Positions 28,856-36,578 of a stretch of 64,000 bases of DNA are shown piece after piece (position 1 is the first letter of the stretch; each line of letters starts with the position of its first letter). Source of the DNA: Candidatus Methanomethylophilaceae archaeon (lineage in GTDB: Archaea; Thermoplasmatota; Thermoplasmata; Methanomassiliicoccales; Methanomethylophilaceae); assembly GCA_017524805.1 (NCBI GenBank), contig JAFXUX010000038.1, forward strand, positions 1 through 64,000. The letters are read 5' to 3'. The notes below the pieces were generated by a model that worked only from the letters and a program-made list of their open reading frames with translations, searched no databases and had not been told where the DNA came from. The position numbers and the translations under genes were made by a program.

Positions 28856-30073
28856 TCAGCGGCGAGGTGGCCACATCCCGCTGAGTCTTCCGCCTTCCCT
28901 TTCTGGGTCCATGGTGCTGACTTCGAGCCCGGGCACGATCATCCTTACCGTCGGAACCCCTAATTCGGGGCGGGTGAGGTCCACTGCCGCCACCGTATCG
29001 AATCCGTTGTCCATAAGGCTTCCTAACACGACCTCTATGTCGTCCAAAACGTATGGGGTGGCTTTGTTCTCCATGCTTTCCAGGGCTATCTTCTTGGGCC
29101 TGTCCGCGTACCACAGCCTGTTGACCTTCTTGATCTTCTCGTAGCCCATGTCCTGGGTCACTTTCTGCAGCTGGGCGTTAATCTTTGACCCGTGCTTGTG
29201 TGTGGCTCTGCTCTGGGCGACTTCCGTTATCGCTCTTATGGCGGCGATCTCGGGGTCCAGATGAGTCCCTACGCCTATTGTGAGCATCTCCGGGTCTTTC
29301 GTTCTCACGTCGTCGGCCGCGGCGCCTATCGTCGTAATTCCGAGGTCGGTGGTCAGGTCCTTCAGGTGGATCTCTATACCTTGGTCGGCGAATTTCTTGA
29401 GGAGCTGGCCAGGCACAGAATTCTCGTCCTCGACCACTACGTCCGCGTTGCACGTCTCCCTGTATTCGGCGATGGACCAGGCATCTCTTTCTATGTCTTC
29501 GAAAAGCGCATGGAGTATGGCCTCTTCCATCGTGTTCCCGCTGGCTATGCCGTTCGTGTGCCATCTGAACAGCTGGTAATCGCCGTCCGGCACGTATGGG
29601 TAATACACGGCGCATGCCGGGACCCAGATGGGACATCCCCTGAACATCTCGAACCCTTCGGTCCATGCGATCTGCTGGCCTTCCAGATGGTCAAGGACCC
29701 TCAGCGGAAGGATCAGATCGACAGGGTTTATGGTCATCATGACCTCCTTGGCCTGCTCATAAGTGCCGTAGACTATCTCGTCCGAATCGCGCTGTTCCGC
29801 GCTGTATCTCTCGATGGATTCCATCACGGCCGAAGCTTCCGCCTGGGCGGGGGTGGCTCCTTTGCCGTTGTAGAATTTCGGCTTTCCCAGCGCTGTCTCG
29901 CCGCGCCTGACGGAGAATACGGGTATTCCGACGTCGTCTTTGGAGGTGATGTTCTCCGGGGCATCAAGCCCTGCTTTTTTCAGCAGCGGCCTGACCTCGT
30001 CGAGAGTTTCTTCGGGAGGTTTGATGCGTATGCCGGATTCGGGGGAGCATTTGGGGCAGCGGTTGAGGATCAT
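28856..30073 (-). CDS. mmp1: YcaO-type McrA-glycine thioamidation protein (methanogenesis marker 1)
   Basis: 405 residues. YcaO fold with ATP-binding motifs: GKGATPAQAEASAVMESIERYSAEQ, NGIASGNTMEEAILHALFEDIERDAW and THLDPEIAAIRAITEVAQSR. The N-terminal CPKCSPESG and the C-terminal proline-rich tail PPRR fit the family. In methanogens this protein, often with TfuA, converts a glycine of McrA to thioglycine. No tfuA gene is visible here. It is transcribed toward the HAD gene and divergently from the possible YbjN-like gene. Confidence 0.9.
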   Translation of the reverse strand: MILNRCPKCSPESGIRIKPPEETLDEVRPLLKKAGLDAPENITSKDDVGIPVFSVRRGETALGKPKFYNGKGATPAQAEASAVMESIERYSAEQRDSDEIVYGTYEQAKEVMMTINPVDLILPLRVLDHLEGQQIAWTEGFEMFRGCPIWVPACAVYYPYVPDGDYQLFRWHTNGIASGNTMEEAILHALFEDIERDAWSIAEYRETCNADVVVEDENSVPGQLLKKFADQGIEIHLKDLTTDLGITTIGAAADDVRTKDPEMLTIGVGTHLDPEIAAIRAITEVAQSRATHKHGSKINAQLQKVTQDMGYEKIKKVNRLWYADRPKKIALESMENKATPYVLDDIEVVLGSLMDNGFDTVAAVDLTRPELGVPTVRMIVPGLEVSTMDPEREGGRLSGMWPPRR

Positions 30074-30176
30074 GGATTCAGCTTCCGTTTCCCCATCGCA
30101 AAATTAGTACTTATCAATGTCCTATCTGAAAGGTAGGAGAAAATACGTTTAATTGTAAGAAGCGATATCCTTAAGC

Positions 30177-31109
30177 ATGGTTGCAACCGAGAGTGGCGGT
30201 TTGGGCACCGAAAAGATCGATTCGGGGCGCATGGCTTTTGAGGAATCGGATGCGCTGTCGAAAGTCAGAGACGCATTAGGGGTCATGGGCTGCGACCAAT
30301 ACAGCTACAACGAGAGCGACAGATGCATCAATTTCATAGCCGAATCCGAGGGCAAGATCGTCCATGCCCAGGCGTACGTCGACGGCGAGGCATTGGCGTT
30401 CATCTGCGGGCCGGCCAAACTGAGGATTCCGCGCAGCTGCGGTTTCAAAGCCCGCAAAGCGATCTCCGACATGAACAACGCGGGCGATCTTCTCGGAAGG
30501 TACGTGATGGTCCCGATCGACGCGGAGAGCAGCATGGTCGCCGAGATTTATGCCATTCCGTGGAAGAAGTTTGACATCAGCGCCGAGGAGCTTTCGTCGG
30601 TCATGGGAATAATCATGGATTCTGTCTTCGAGAGTTGGGACGATCTCAGCCTTCTGGCGGAAGACCCGGGAGCAACCGCTCTGGATACGGTGAAAGACGC
30701 CATGAAGCTTCTGGACGTGGATTACAGCGTCAAGAAGGACATCGTGATGTTCGGCCTCCAAGGCGATGACATGCAGATGTTCGTCGGCGTCTACGTCAGC
30801 GACGGATGCCTGACAATCAGGATAAAATCGGCGATAGTGGTCTCCGCCAACAGGAAAGCCACAGCTTTGGAATCGCTGGATGCCATAAACTCCTCGATGA
30901 GGATGGGCGCCTTCTGCCTCACGAAAGTGAAGAAAGGCTACAGCATCGGATATAGGTACACGCTGCCCCTGATGGGGATCGACCTCACCCCGGAGATCGT
31001 AGCCATCCTGGTGAAGACGTCGATCGCAGCAGTCGACAGCCGCGACGGAGATCTTCTCGCGCTGGTCGGAAAGAACAGCGCCAGATTCAGCGACTTCATG
31101 TTCGGATGA
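30177..31109 (+). CDS. Protein with two YbjN-like domains (tentative)
   Basis: 310 residues, soluble. It seems to hold two similar halves (about residues 20-150 and 165-305), each a short helix, a beta sheet and a helix with a VMGIIMDSVFESWDDLS or TPEIVAILVKTSIAAVDSRD ending, reminiscent of the YbjN/type III chaperone-like fold. Compare DALGVMGCDQYSYNES with DAMKLLDVDYSVKKD. Function unknown; YbjN-like proteins are often small-partner chaperones or stress regulators. The stop is 7 bp from the 3' end of rnpB on the opposite strand. Ends in TGA. Confidence 0.5.
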   Translation: MVATESGGLGTEKIDSGRMAFEESDALSKVRDALGVMGCDQYSYNESDRCINFIAESEGKIVHAQAYVDGEALAFICGPAKLRIPRSCGFKARKAISDMNNAGDLLGRYVMVPIDAESSMVAEIYAIPWKKFDISAEELSSVMGIIMDSVFESWDDLSLLAEDPGATALDTVKDAMKLLDVDYSVKKDIVMFGLQGDDMQMFVGVYVSDGCLTIRIKSAIVVSANRKATALESLDAINSSMRMGAFCLTKVKKGYSIGYRYTLPLMGIDLTPEIVAILVKTSIAAVDSRDGDLLALVGKNSARFSDFMFG

Positions 31110-31115
31110 ATGGGC

Positions 31116-31415
31116 GTCAGGTGGTGGTAGTAGCCCCCCTTCTGTTTCAGACGGCATTCAACTACGCGTTCTACCCGCCGGTCGCGGGCCGTTCATCCCG
31201 GCTGTATGAACTTGCTCCGATGGGGAGTCGCCGTTTCACCAAATCTTCGGGAACGTCACCGCCTGGCGGATCATCCTATGCGCCGAATCTGTGTCGTTTC
31301 TGGGCCCTTGCCACGGCTCTCGCCGTACCGGCTTGCGCCGATCCATCTTGCCCTCGGAGGAGGGAACTTCCTCAGCTGGCTTGCGCCTACCGTCGGCCGT
31401 CCTCCATCTCCTGAC
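31116..31415 (-). ncRNA. rnpB: RNase P RNA
   Basis: Read on the minus strand, this region shows archaeal RNase P RNA hallmarks: GAGGAAGTTCCCTCC (conserved region I), CCAGAAACGACACAG, GGTGAAACGGCGACTCC, and near the 3' end GGGTAGAACGCGTAGTTGAATG followed by ACAGAAGGGGGGC. The 5' GTCAGG (31410-31415) pairs with the 3' CCTGAC (31116-31121) as stem P1, fixing the ends at about 300 nt. A TATA box (ATTTTAAAT, 31436-31444) lies about 25 bp upstream of the predicted 5' end. It is the catalytic RNA that matures tRNA 5' ends. Exact ends are approximate. Confidence 0.88.
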
Positions 31416-31435
31416 AGCCAGCGAATCTTCAGGCG

Positions 31436-31444
31436 ATTTAAAAT
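31436..31444 (-). promoter_or_regulatory. TATA box for rnpB
   Basis: ATTTTAAAT on the minus strand, about 25 bp upstream of the predicted RNA 5' end. Confidence 0.55.
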
Positions 31445-31549
31445 GGCTTCGGTGATGCCGAATGTCTGCATGTATTTATGCCCGCCTACGAATAAGATGA
31501 GCAGCTCTGGCACGCATCGTTTAATACGGGGTCTGATAATTTCGCCCTT

Positions 31550-31858
31550 ATGTTGATAAGCACCACAGAGAGAATCGGAAGAGAATACGAGGTTCTTGGT
31601 ATTGTTAAAGGGAGTACCATTCAATCCAAGAACATCGGCCGTGACATAGGGCAGGGCCTGAAATCCATTGTCGGAGGCGAGCTCGTAGATTATACCAAGA
31701 TGATGAACGACGCGCGTGCGCTGGCCGAGAGCAGGATGATCGAGGACGCGGAGAAATGTGGCGCCGACGCTATCGTTTGCGCGAGATACGCGACCTCGTC
31801 GGTCATGCAGGGTGCCTCAGAAGTCATCGCATACGGCACCGCGGTCAGATACGTCTGA
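31550..31858 (+). CDS. YbjQ/UPF0145 family protein
   Basis: 102 residues, complete for the family. Motifs: LGIVKGSTIQSKNIGRDIGQGLKSIVGGEL and a C-terminal ADAIVCARYATSSVMQGASEVIAYGTAV. YbjQ proteins form pentamers and have been called heavy-metal-binding, but no firm role is known. Starts at ATG, with a TTTAATAC box about 28 bp upstream. Tail to tail with the ACT-domain gene (11 bp apart). Confidence 0.85.
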   Translation: MLISTTERIGREYEVLGIVKGSTIQSKNIGRDIGQGLKSIVGGELVDYTKMMNDARALAESRMIEDAEKCGADAIVCARYATSSVMQGASEVIAYGTAVRYV

Positions 31859-31869
31859 GCCTGCCTTTC

Positions 31870-32382
31870 TCAAACCTTTTCCTTCACTTTCAGTATTATG
31901 CTCGAGACTCCGCGGGAGGATCTGAGCTCCGGGATCAGCTCCGGCGGAACGGTTCCGTCGATCACTATTGTGAGCACGGATTGTTCCCTGTCGCCTTTGT
32001 CGTCGACAGCGGCCTGCCTTATCGACAGGTTGTGCCTGTAAAGTATCTCGGTGATCCCGGACACTATCCCTGACATCTTCGCGTCCGTAGGTATTATCTT
32101 GATTGTGGAGCAGCCAATTTCCGGCGCGAGATTCTCCATGGAAAGCATGCATTCCAGCTTGGAGAAAATGGAATCCAGCTCGGGAATGGAAGATATGCGT
32201 TCAAGGGTTGTGCGCACCACCCTCCTGTCGACTTTGGCCGCGCGGCCTATAGCAGAATCGCTTTGGACTATCTCCCCGCAGAAGGCCTTGCCATCGACCA
32301 CTTTTATCCCGTGAGAGAAAAGAAGGCGCGCGACCTTGTTCTGCGAGGGATATCCCCCAAAGTATTTGTCCAATTTTTCCAT
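31870..32382 (-). CDS. HTH and ACT-domain regulator of amino-acid metabolism
   Basis: 170 residues. Residues ~1-80 form a winged helix-turn-helix-like region (QNKVARLLFSHG, SAIGRAAKVDRRVVRTTLERI); residues ~95-165 form an ACT domain (IPTDAKMSGIVSGITEILYRHNLSIRQAAVDD, LTIVIDGTVPPELI). This matches archaeal proteins described as predicted regulators of amino-acid metabolism. ACT domains normally bind amino acids. It lies divergent from chorismate mutase, so control of aromatic amino-acid synthesis is a reasonable guess. Confidence 0.75.
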   Translation of the reverse strand: MEKLDKYFGGYPSQNKVARLLFSHGIKVVDGKAFCGEIVQSDSAIGRAAKVDRRVVRTTLERISSIPELDSIFSKLECMLSMENLAPEIGCSTIKIIPTDAKMSGIVSGITEILYRHNLSIRQAAVDDKGDREQSVLTIVIDGTVPPELIPELRSSRGVSSIILKVKEKV

Positions 32383-32572
32383 GTTGGTAGCATGTTTTTA
32401 TTCTTTATTTATCATTTATGTGCATTATTATTGACAAATCTATACTTTTGATGATTCACTCAACGTGGAATATGGTCCCGGCTCTAAATGCGCATGGTTT
32501 TTGGCTCAACCATCTTATCTATGGCCCAAGAAAAACCGTTAATACGCATAGTGGAATCTGTAGGCGAGTTTT

Positions 32573-32854
32573 ATGCCCGATGAGCCTGAGACGGAAGAGT
32601 TGAGGATGCAGATCGAATCCATAGACGAAGAGATAATCGATCTCATCGCGACGCGCATGGAAATAGCGGACGAGCTCGCCAAAGCGAAGAGAAGGTCTTC
32701 CCAAGGCTATTGGAACGAAGAGAAAGAGCGGGAAGTCATCAGCAGGTACCATGAGCTCTGCGAAGAAGTAAGCCTCTCGGAGGATGAGGCAAGGCAGATT
32801 GCAGAGGTCATACTCCACATCTCCAAGGAAAGGCAGAAGCACTTTTTCGAGTGA
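32573..32854 (+). CDS. Chorismate mutase (AroQ class)
   Basis: 93 residues, all-helical AroQ monofunctional enzyme. Typical pattern LRMQIESIDEEIIDLIATRMEIADELAKAKR, followed by EKEREVISRYHELCEE and ARQIAEVILHISKERQ. It converts chorismate to prephenate in phenylalanine and tyrosine synthesis. Divergent from the ACT-domain regulator across a 190-bp A/T-rich region with TATA-like boxes and no other feature. Ends in TGA, two bases from the tail of the convergent transporter gene. Confidence 0.85.
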   Translation: MPDEPETEELRMQIESIDEEIIDLIATRMEIADELAKAKRRSSQGYWNEEKEREVISRYHELCEEVSLSEDEARQIAEVILHISKERQKHFFE

Positions 32855-32855
32855 A

Positions 32856-33770
32856 TCAGGCTCCCTGCGGCGCGGGAGAGGCGCTCCTGCGCGTGTACAT
32901 GGAGAACCACAGGGATTCCATGATCATGCAGATGAAGCATGGGATGACCGATTCAGGAGTGTTGGCGAGAAGAACCATGCACATGGACACCGAAAGGCCG
33001 GTGTTCTTCCATACGCACAGCACATGGAATACCGGTTTGGATGCCGAATCCACATTCAGTTTGCCCATCAGGAATCTGGATATCCCTATCAGCAGCAGAA
33101 GCCTGAAAGCCCCCGCGGCAACGACCGCCACCGCCAGTTCCGGGTACGAGAAGAGGTATTCGCGGTTGGCGCTGACCGAAAGGAACAGCATTATGCCCAT
33201 CATCAAGTCGATGAACGGTATCTTCAGCTTGCGGGACAGATTCAGCTTCCTGAGTGGGATGCTGACGATCACCGGCACCGCAATGAACAGGACTATGTAC
33301 TTCAGTATCTCCAGAGGATTCACAGCGTCCCCAAGCATCGCAAACGAAATCAGCGGGGTCAGCACTATTCCCGCGGCATAAGTGGCAGCTACCGCCGATA
33401 CCGCCGTTTTTATGTTGCCTTTCATCAGAACCGCGGCAGTGACCACGGATATCGCGCATGGCATCGATGCCAGCAGGGTCCATCCATGCCAGATTTCGGG
33501 GTTATTTCCCGCGAAAAGGAGTCCTATCCCTATGGTGACCGCGGTGTTGACCCCATAGCACAGCAGCATCGACAGCAGGAATTCTCTGCCGCCCTCCCTG
33601 ATGTCTTCGTCGGAGAATCTCAGACCATCGAGCGAAAGGGTCATCTGGATCATCAGAGCGATGATTATCAGTTCAGACGACGGGATGTCAGTCTCGCCTA
33701 TAAGGAGGCCTAGAGCCAGCGCTCCCACGGTCCATACGCGCAGGTCGCTGACGACTCCGAAGGCATCCAT
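32856..33770 (-). CDS. Bile acid:sodium symporter family (SBF/BASS-like) membrane transporter
   Basis: 304 residues with about nine or ten hydrophobic membrane segments. The SBF/BASS pattern is seen in MIQMTLSLDGLRFS, in LASMPCAISVVTAAVLMKGN (the conserved middle segment, residues ~100-120) and in HVLCVWKNTGLSVSMCMVLL near the C-terminus. The family moves organic anions with sodium (bile acids, pantoate, pyruvate and others). The true substrate is unknown; in a gut methanogen a role in uptake of a keto acid or vitamin precursor is as likely as bile acid. Confidence 0.7.
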   Translation of the reverse strand: MDAFGVVSDLRVWTVGALALGLLIGETDIPSSELIIIALMIQMTLSLDGLRFSDEDIREGGREFLLSMLLCYGVNTAVTIGIGLLFAGNNPEIWHGWTLLASMPCAISVVTAAVLMKGNIKTAVSAVAATYAAGIVLTPLISFAMLGDAVNPLEILKYIVLFIAVPVIVSIPLRKLNLSRKLKIPFIDLMMGIMLFLSVSANREYLFSYPELAVAVVAAGAFRLLLLIGISRFLMGKLNVDSASKPVFHVLCVWKNTGLSVSMCMVLLANTPESVIPCFICMIMESLWFSMYTRRSASPAPQGA

Positions 33771-33815
33771 GCCGTCGCAAGATATGGACGGGGTATATAC
33801 GCGATGCGGGCGCCA

Positions 33816-34793
33816 TCAGATGTACGACGAGAGGTCGAGCAGGGGGCTGAGGGGTTCTGAGGTCTCCAATCTCGCGCCTTGCTCCCCGGTCTTCATGATG
33901 TACGCGATCCCTCCGCGGGATTCTATGGCGGACGCGACTTTCTCTGGCTCGTCGGTCAGAGCGACCATGCACCCTCCCCCTCCGGAGCCGGTGAGCTTGG
34001 CTCCGTACGAGTACGGCATCGCTGCGTTGACCAGCTTGTTCAGCTCTTTGCACGAGACGCCCAGGATGGACAGGAGCTTGTGGTCGGTCAGCATCATCCT
34101 GCCCAAAGCTTCCACGTCGTTCCTCTTTATCGCTTCGTATCCGCTGAGCGTGACGTTTCCGATCTCTTCGATCATTTCCGTCGCGAAGTTGCTCCTCTTG
34201 GCGTAGCGCCTGACTTTGTCGACCTGCGGGGCGGTAGGCGCTCTCACGCCGGTGTTGCCGACGACGAAGGTCATGTCGGGGACGTCGATGTCAGTGACGC
34301 ACCAGGAGCGGTTCCCGCGGGTTATGTTCCACAGCTTTCTGTCTTCGTTCCCCGGCAGGTTGACGCCGATCCCTCCGCCATGGACGCATGCCGAGGCGTC
34401 CATAGGGCTTCCGCTGCCTTGGGCCGCCAGCTCTGCGTTGTAAGCTTCGTCTACGAGATATCTTTCGCTCGGGTCGTCTCCGGCCATGGAGCTCAATGCG
34501 AGGGCCAAAGCCGCGGAAAGGGCGGCAGAGGAACCCAGGCCTGCTCCGGCCGGGATGTCGCTTCTGGTTACGAAATCGGCCGCATGGCGCAGGTTCCTTG
34601 TCAGGTAGCGGAAGTGTGGCTGCTTGCCGAACTCTATGGTCTCCCCGTTGAGGGTGTTGTGCCTGCTGCGCCTGACGCTGCAAGTTATCCTGCGGTTGGC
34701 CGCGAGTACCAGCGCCGGCTTGCCGTAGACCACGGAATGTTCCCCGAGGATCACGAATTTCCCCGGGGCGGATGCGGTGTGCCACCTGGACAT
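33816..34793 (-). CDS. mvk: Mevalonate kinase
   Basis: 325 residues from the ATG at 34793, which overlaps the upstream stop as TGATG; this coupling and the GHMP start SAPGKFVILGEHSVVYGKPAL decide the start over an upstream in-frame codon. GHMP kinase motifs: ATP loop PAGAGLGSSAALSAAL (residues ~95-110), SPMDASACVHGGGI, and C-terminal KLTGSGGGGCMVAL. It phosphorylates mevalonate for isoprenoid lipid synthesis. Last gene of a likely three-gene operon with the aminotransferase and the hypothetical gene. Confidence 0.92.
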   Translation of the reverse strand: MSRWHTASAPGKFVILGEHSVVYGKPALVLAANRRITCSVRRSRHNTLNGETIEFGKQPHFRYLTRNLRHAADFVTRSDIPAGAGLGSSAALSAALALALSSMAGDDPSERYLVDEAYNAELAAQGSGSPMDASACVHGGGIGVNLPGNEDRKLWNITRGNRSWCVTDIDVPDMTFVVGNTGVRAPTAPQVDKVRRYAKRSNFATEMIEEIGNVTLSGYEAIKRNDVEALGRMMLTDHKLLSILGVSCKELNKLVNAAMPYSYGAKLTGSGGGGCMVALTDEPEKVASAIESRGGIAYIMKTGEQGARLETSEPLSPLLDLSSYI

Positions 34794-35317
34794 CAATCTT
34801 CCAATCCGTATTTGGCCATCTGCTCGCGGATAGCGTCGGATGGGGTTCTCTTGTTGAGGAGAGGCTGGGGGATGCTCCACCATTGGTCGGAAGCGTCGTC
34901 GAGCTTTCTGTCGTATTCCTCGTCGCTCTCCCCGTCTTCCCTCTTCACTTCGCCCAAGGCTTCGTTGAGCTCTTTGTAGAGGTCCACGCCGAATTTCTTG
35001 TTCACTATGGCCACGCCGGTGAACCCGTCAACGCATTGCGCCACTTCTTCGGCGGTGTCTGGGGCTAGGCTGTCCATGATCATGTCCAGGACGCTCTGGG
35101 CGGTCAGCTTGAAGATCATCTCGCGCTTGGCCTCTTCCGGGAGCTCCGGGTTTTCGACGACGGATTTGATGAGGTCCCTTCCGAACAGGTCCGTCAGGGC
35201 TTCCACTCTGCGGGGATTCTTGCCGTAGACCATCTCATCGTGGGCCTCTTCAGGTCTCATCTCCGGTTCGTCGTCACCGAAGAGCGCCGCGTTGGGGTCG
35301 ATGTTATCGTTCGCCAT
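34793..35317 (-). CDS. Hypothetical protein between aminotransferase and mevalonate kinase
   Basis: 174 residues from the ATG at 35317 (MANDNIDPNAALFGDDEPE), 5 bp after the aminotransferase stop. Acidic, mostly helical, no membrane segment. I do not recognise the family. Notable segments: GRDLIKSVVENPELPEEAKREMIFKL, a long helix, and QWWSIPQPLLNKRTP near the C-terminus. Its stop overlaps the mevalonate kinase start by one base, so the two are translated together, hinting at a housekeeping role. Confidence 0.7.
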   Translation of the reverse strand: MANDNIDPNAALFGDDEPEMRPEEAHDEMVYGKNPRRVEALTDLFGRDLIKSVVENPELPEEAKREMIFKLTAQSVLDMIMDSLAPDTAEEVAQCVDGFTGVAIVNKKFGVDLYKELNEALGEVKREDGESDEEYDRKLDDASDQWWSIPQPLLNKRTPSDAIREQMAKYGLED

Positions 35318-35322
35318 GTCTT

Positions 35323-36447
35323 TCACTTCAGCCCGGCCATCACTTCGGCCAATATATCCATTCCCTTGGAGATTTTCTCTTCGGACGCCGCATACGAGAA
35401 TCTGAGGTGCTTTTCTCCGCGCTTGCCGAAAGCAGATCCAGGGGTGCATATGAGTCCGGCGGCCGCGAGCTTGTTGGCCAGATCCACTGACGGGATGTCC
35501 TGCTCATAGGAAGGGAACGCATAGAAAGCCCCTTTGGGAGGCTTCAGGCTCATGCCTTCGATCCCGTTGAGCCTGCCGGTTATGAGGTCCCTTCTTGATC
35601 TGTAAATCTTCCTGGCATTCTCGAGATAGGGTTCTATCCCAGGCAGCGCGTCCAGTATCCCGTATTGGGCGGGCATGTTCGGGCTGGCGCACACGTGGTA
35701 TTGCATTTTGATGAGGTCGGGCATCACGCTCTCGTCCGCTATGAGGAATCCCATCCTCCAGCCGGTGACCGCCATCATCTTGGAGAATCCCCCGGCGACT
35801 ATCGCCCTGTCAAGCCTGTCCAGGAAGGACACGTGCTTCCCTTCGTAAACGAACGAGTCGTGGACCTCGTCGGAAAGGATGATGATGTCCTTGTCCTCGG
35901 CGATGTCCAGGAGGGCTTTCTTGGATTCCTCGGAAAGGACTCCGCCGGTGGGGTTGGAAGGGGTTGTGACGACGATCATCTTGGTTTCGGGGGTTATCTT
36001 CGAAAGGATGTCGTCCGCATCAGGCTGGAAATCCCCGTCGGTGAGGTTGTATTCAACGCTCTTCCCGCCGCAGAGCTGGGCGTGAGGGCCGTAAATGACG
36101 AACCCCGGGCTCGGAACCAGAACCTCGTCGCCGGGATCGATGAACGTTTCGGATATCTCCAGAAGCGCGGAGGATCCGCTGGGGGTTATCATCACGTTGT
36201 CGCCTTTGATACGGCCGTATCTGGAATATCTGTCCGCGACCGCATCCCTGAGCTCCATGATCCCGGCTGTGGGGCCGTATTTGTTGAGTCCGGCGCATGC
36301 GGCTCTGTTCATCCCTTCAATCGCCGTCTTCGGCGGATCCAGATCCGGCTCGCCTAGACCGAGGTTGATGGAATTCGGGCCCGCCAGATCGAACATCTTC
36401 CTTATTCCGGACATCGGAATCGCCGATATCCTCTGGGACACTTTCAT
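35323..36447 (-). CDS. PLP-dependent class I/II aminotransferase
   Basis: 374 residues of fold-type I. Substrate-loop GLGEPDLDPP at the N-terminus, cofactor asparagine and aspartate in TTPSNPTGGVL and IILSDEVHDSF, catalytic lysine in GGFSKMMAVTGWRMGF, and C-terminal arginine in KHLRFSYA. Archaeal relatives act as aspartate, aromatic or alanine aminotransferases; motifs alone do not settle the substrate. Heads the operon with the hypothetical gene and mevalonate kinase. Ends in TGA. Confidence 0.85.
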   Translation of the reverse strand: MKVSQRISAIPMSGIRKMFDLAGPNSINLGLGEPDLDPPKTAIEGMNRAACAGLNKYGPTAGIMELRDAVADRYSRYGRIKGDNVMITPSGSSALLEISETFIDPGDEVLVPSPGFVIYGPHAQLCGGKSVEYNLTDGDFQPDADDILSKITPETKMIVVTTPSNPTGGVLSEESKKALLDIAEDKDIIILSDEVHDSFVYEGKHVSFLDRLDRAIVAGGFSKMMAVTGWRMGFLIADESVMPDLIKMQYHVCASPNMPAQYGILDALPGIEPYLENARKIYRSRRDLITGRLNGIEGMSLKPPKGAFYAFPSYEQDIPSVDLANKLAAAGLICTPGSAFGKRGEKHLRFSYAASEEKISKGMDILAEVMAGLK

Positions 36448-36529
36448 GACGGGAGAATCTAGGTCGTTCTATAAGAGAAGTTGCCGTTCCGCAGAAAAGT
36501 AGTCCACTATTTTTGGATTGGGAAGTATC

Positions 36530-36540
36530 AACTTTTATTA
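36530..36540 (+). promoter_or_regulatory. TATA box for the PP-loop/Sel1 operon
   Basis: CTTTTATTAC about 40 bp upstream of the chosen start at 36579. It predicts transcription from about 36560, after the alternative ATG at 36552. Confidence 0.45.
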
Positions 36541-36578
36541 CTCTTACAGATATGGCATTGCATCCGTGGGGAGCGAGA

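Noticed and set aside
31110-31556. Two plus-strand frames of about 100 codons opposite rnpB
   Set aside because: No recognisable protein features; the region is explained by RNase P RNA on the minus strand.
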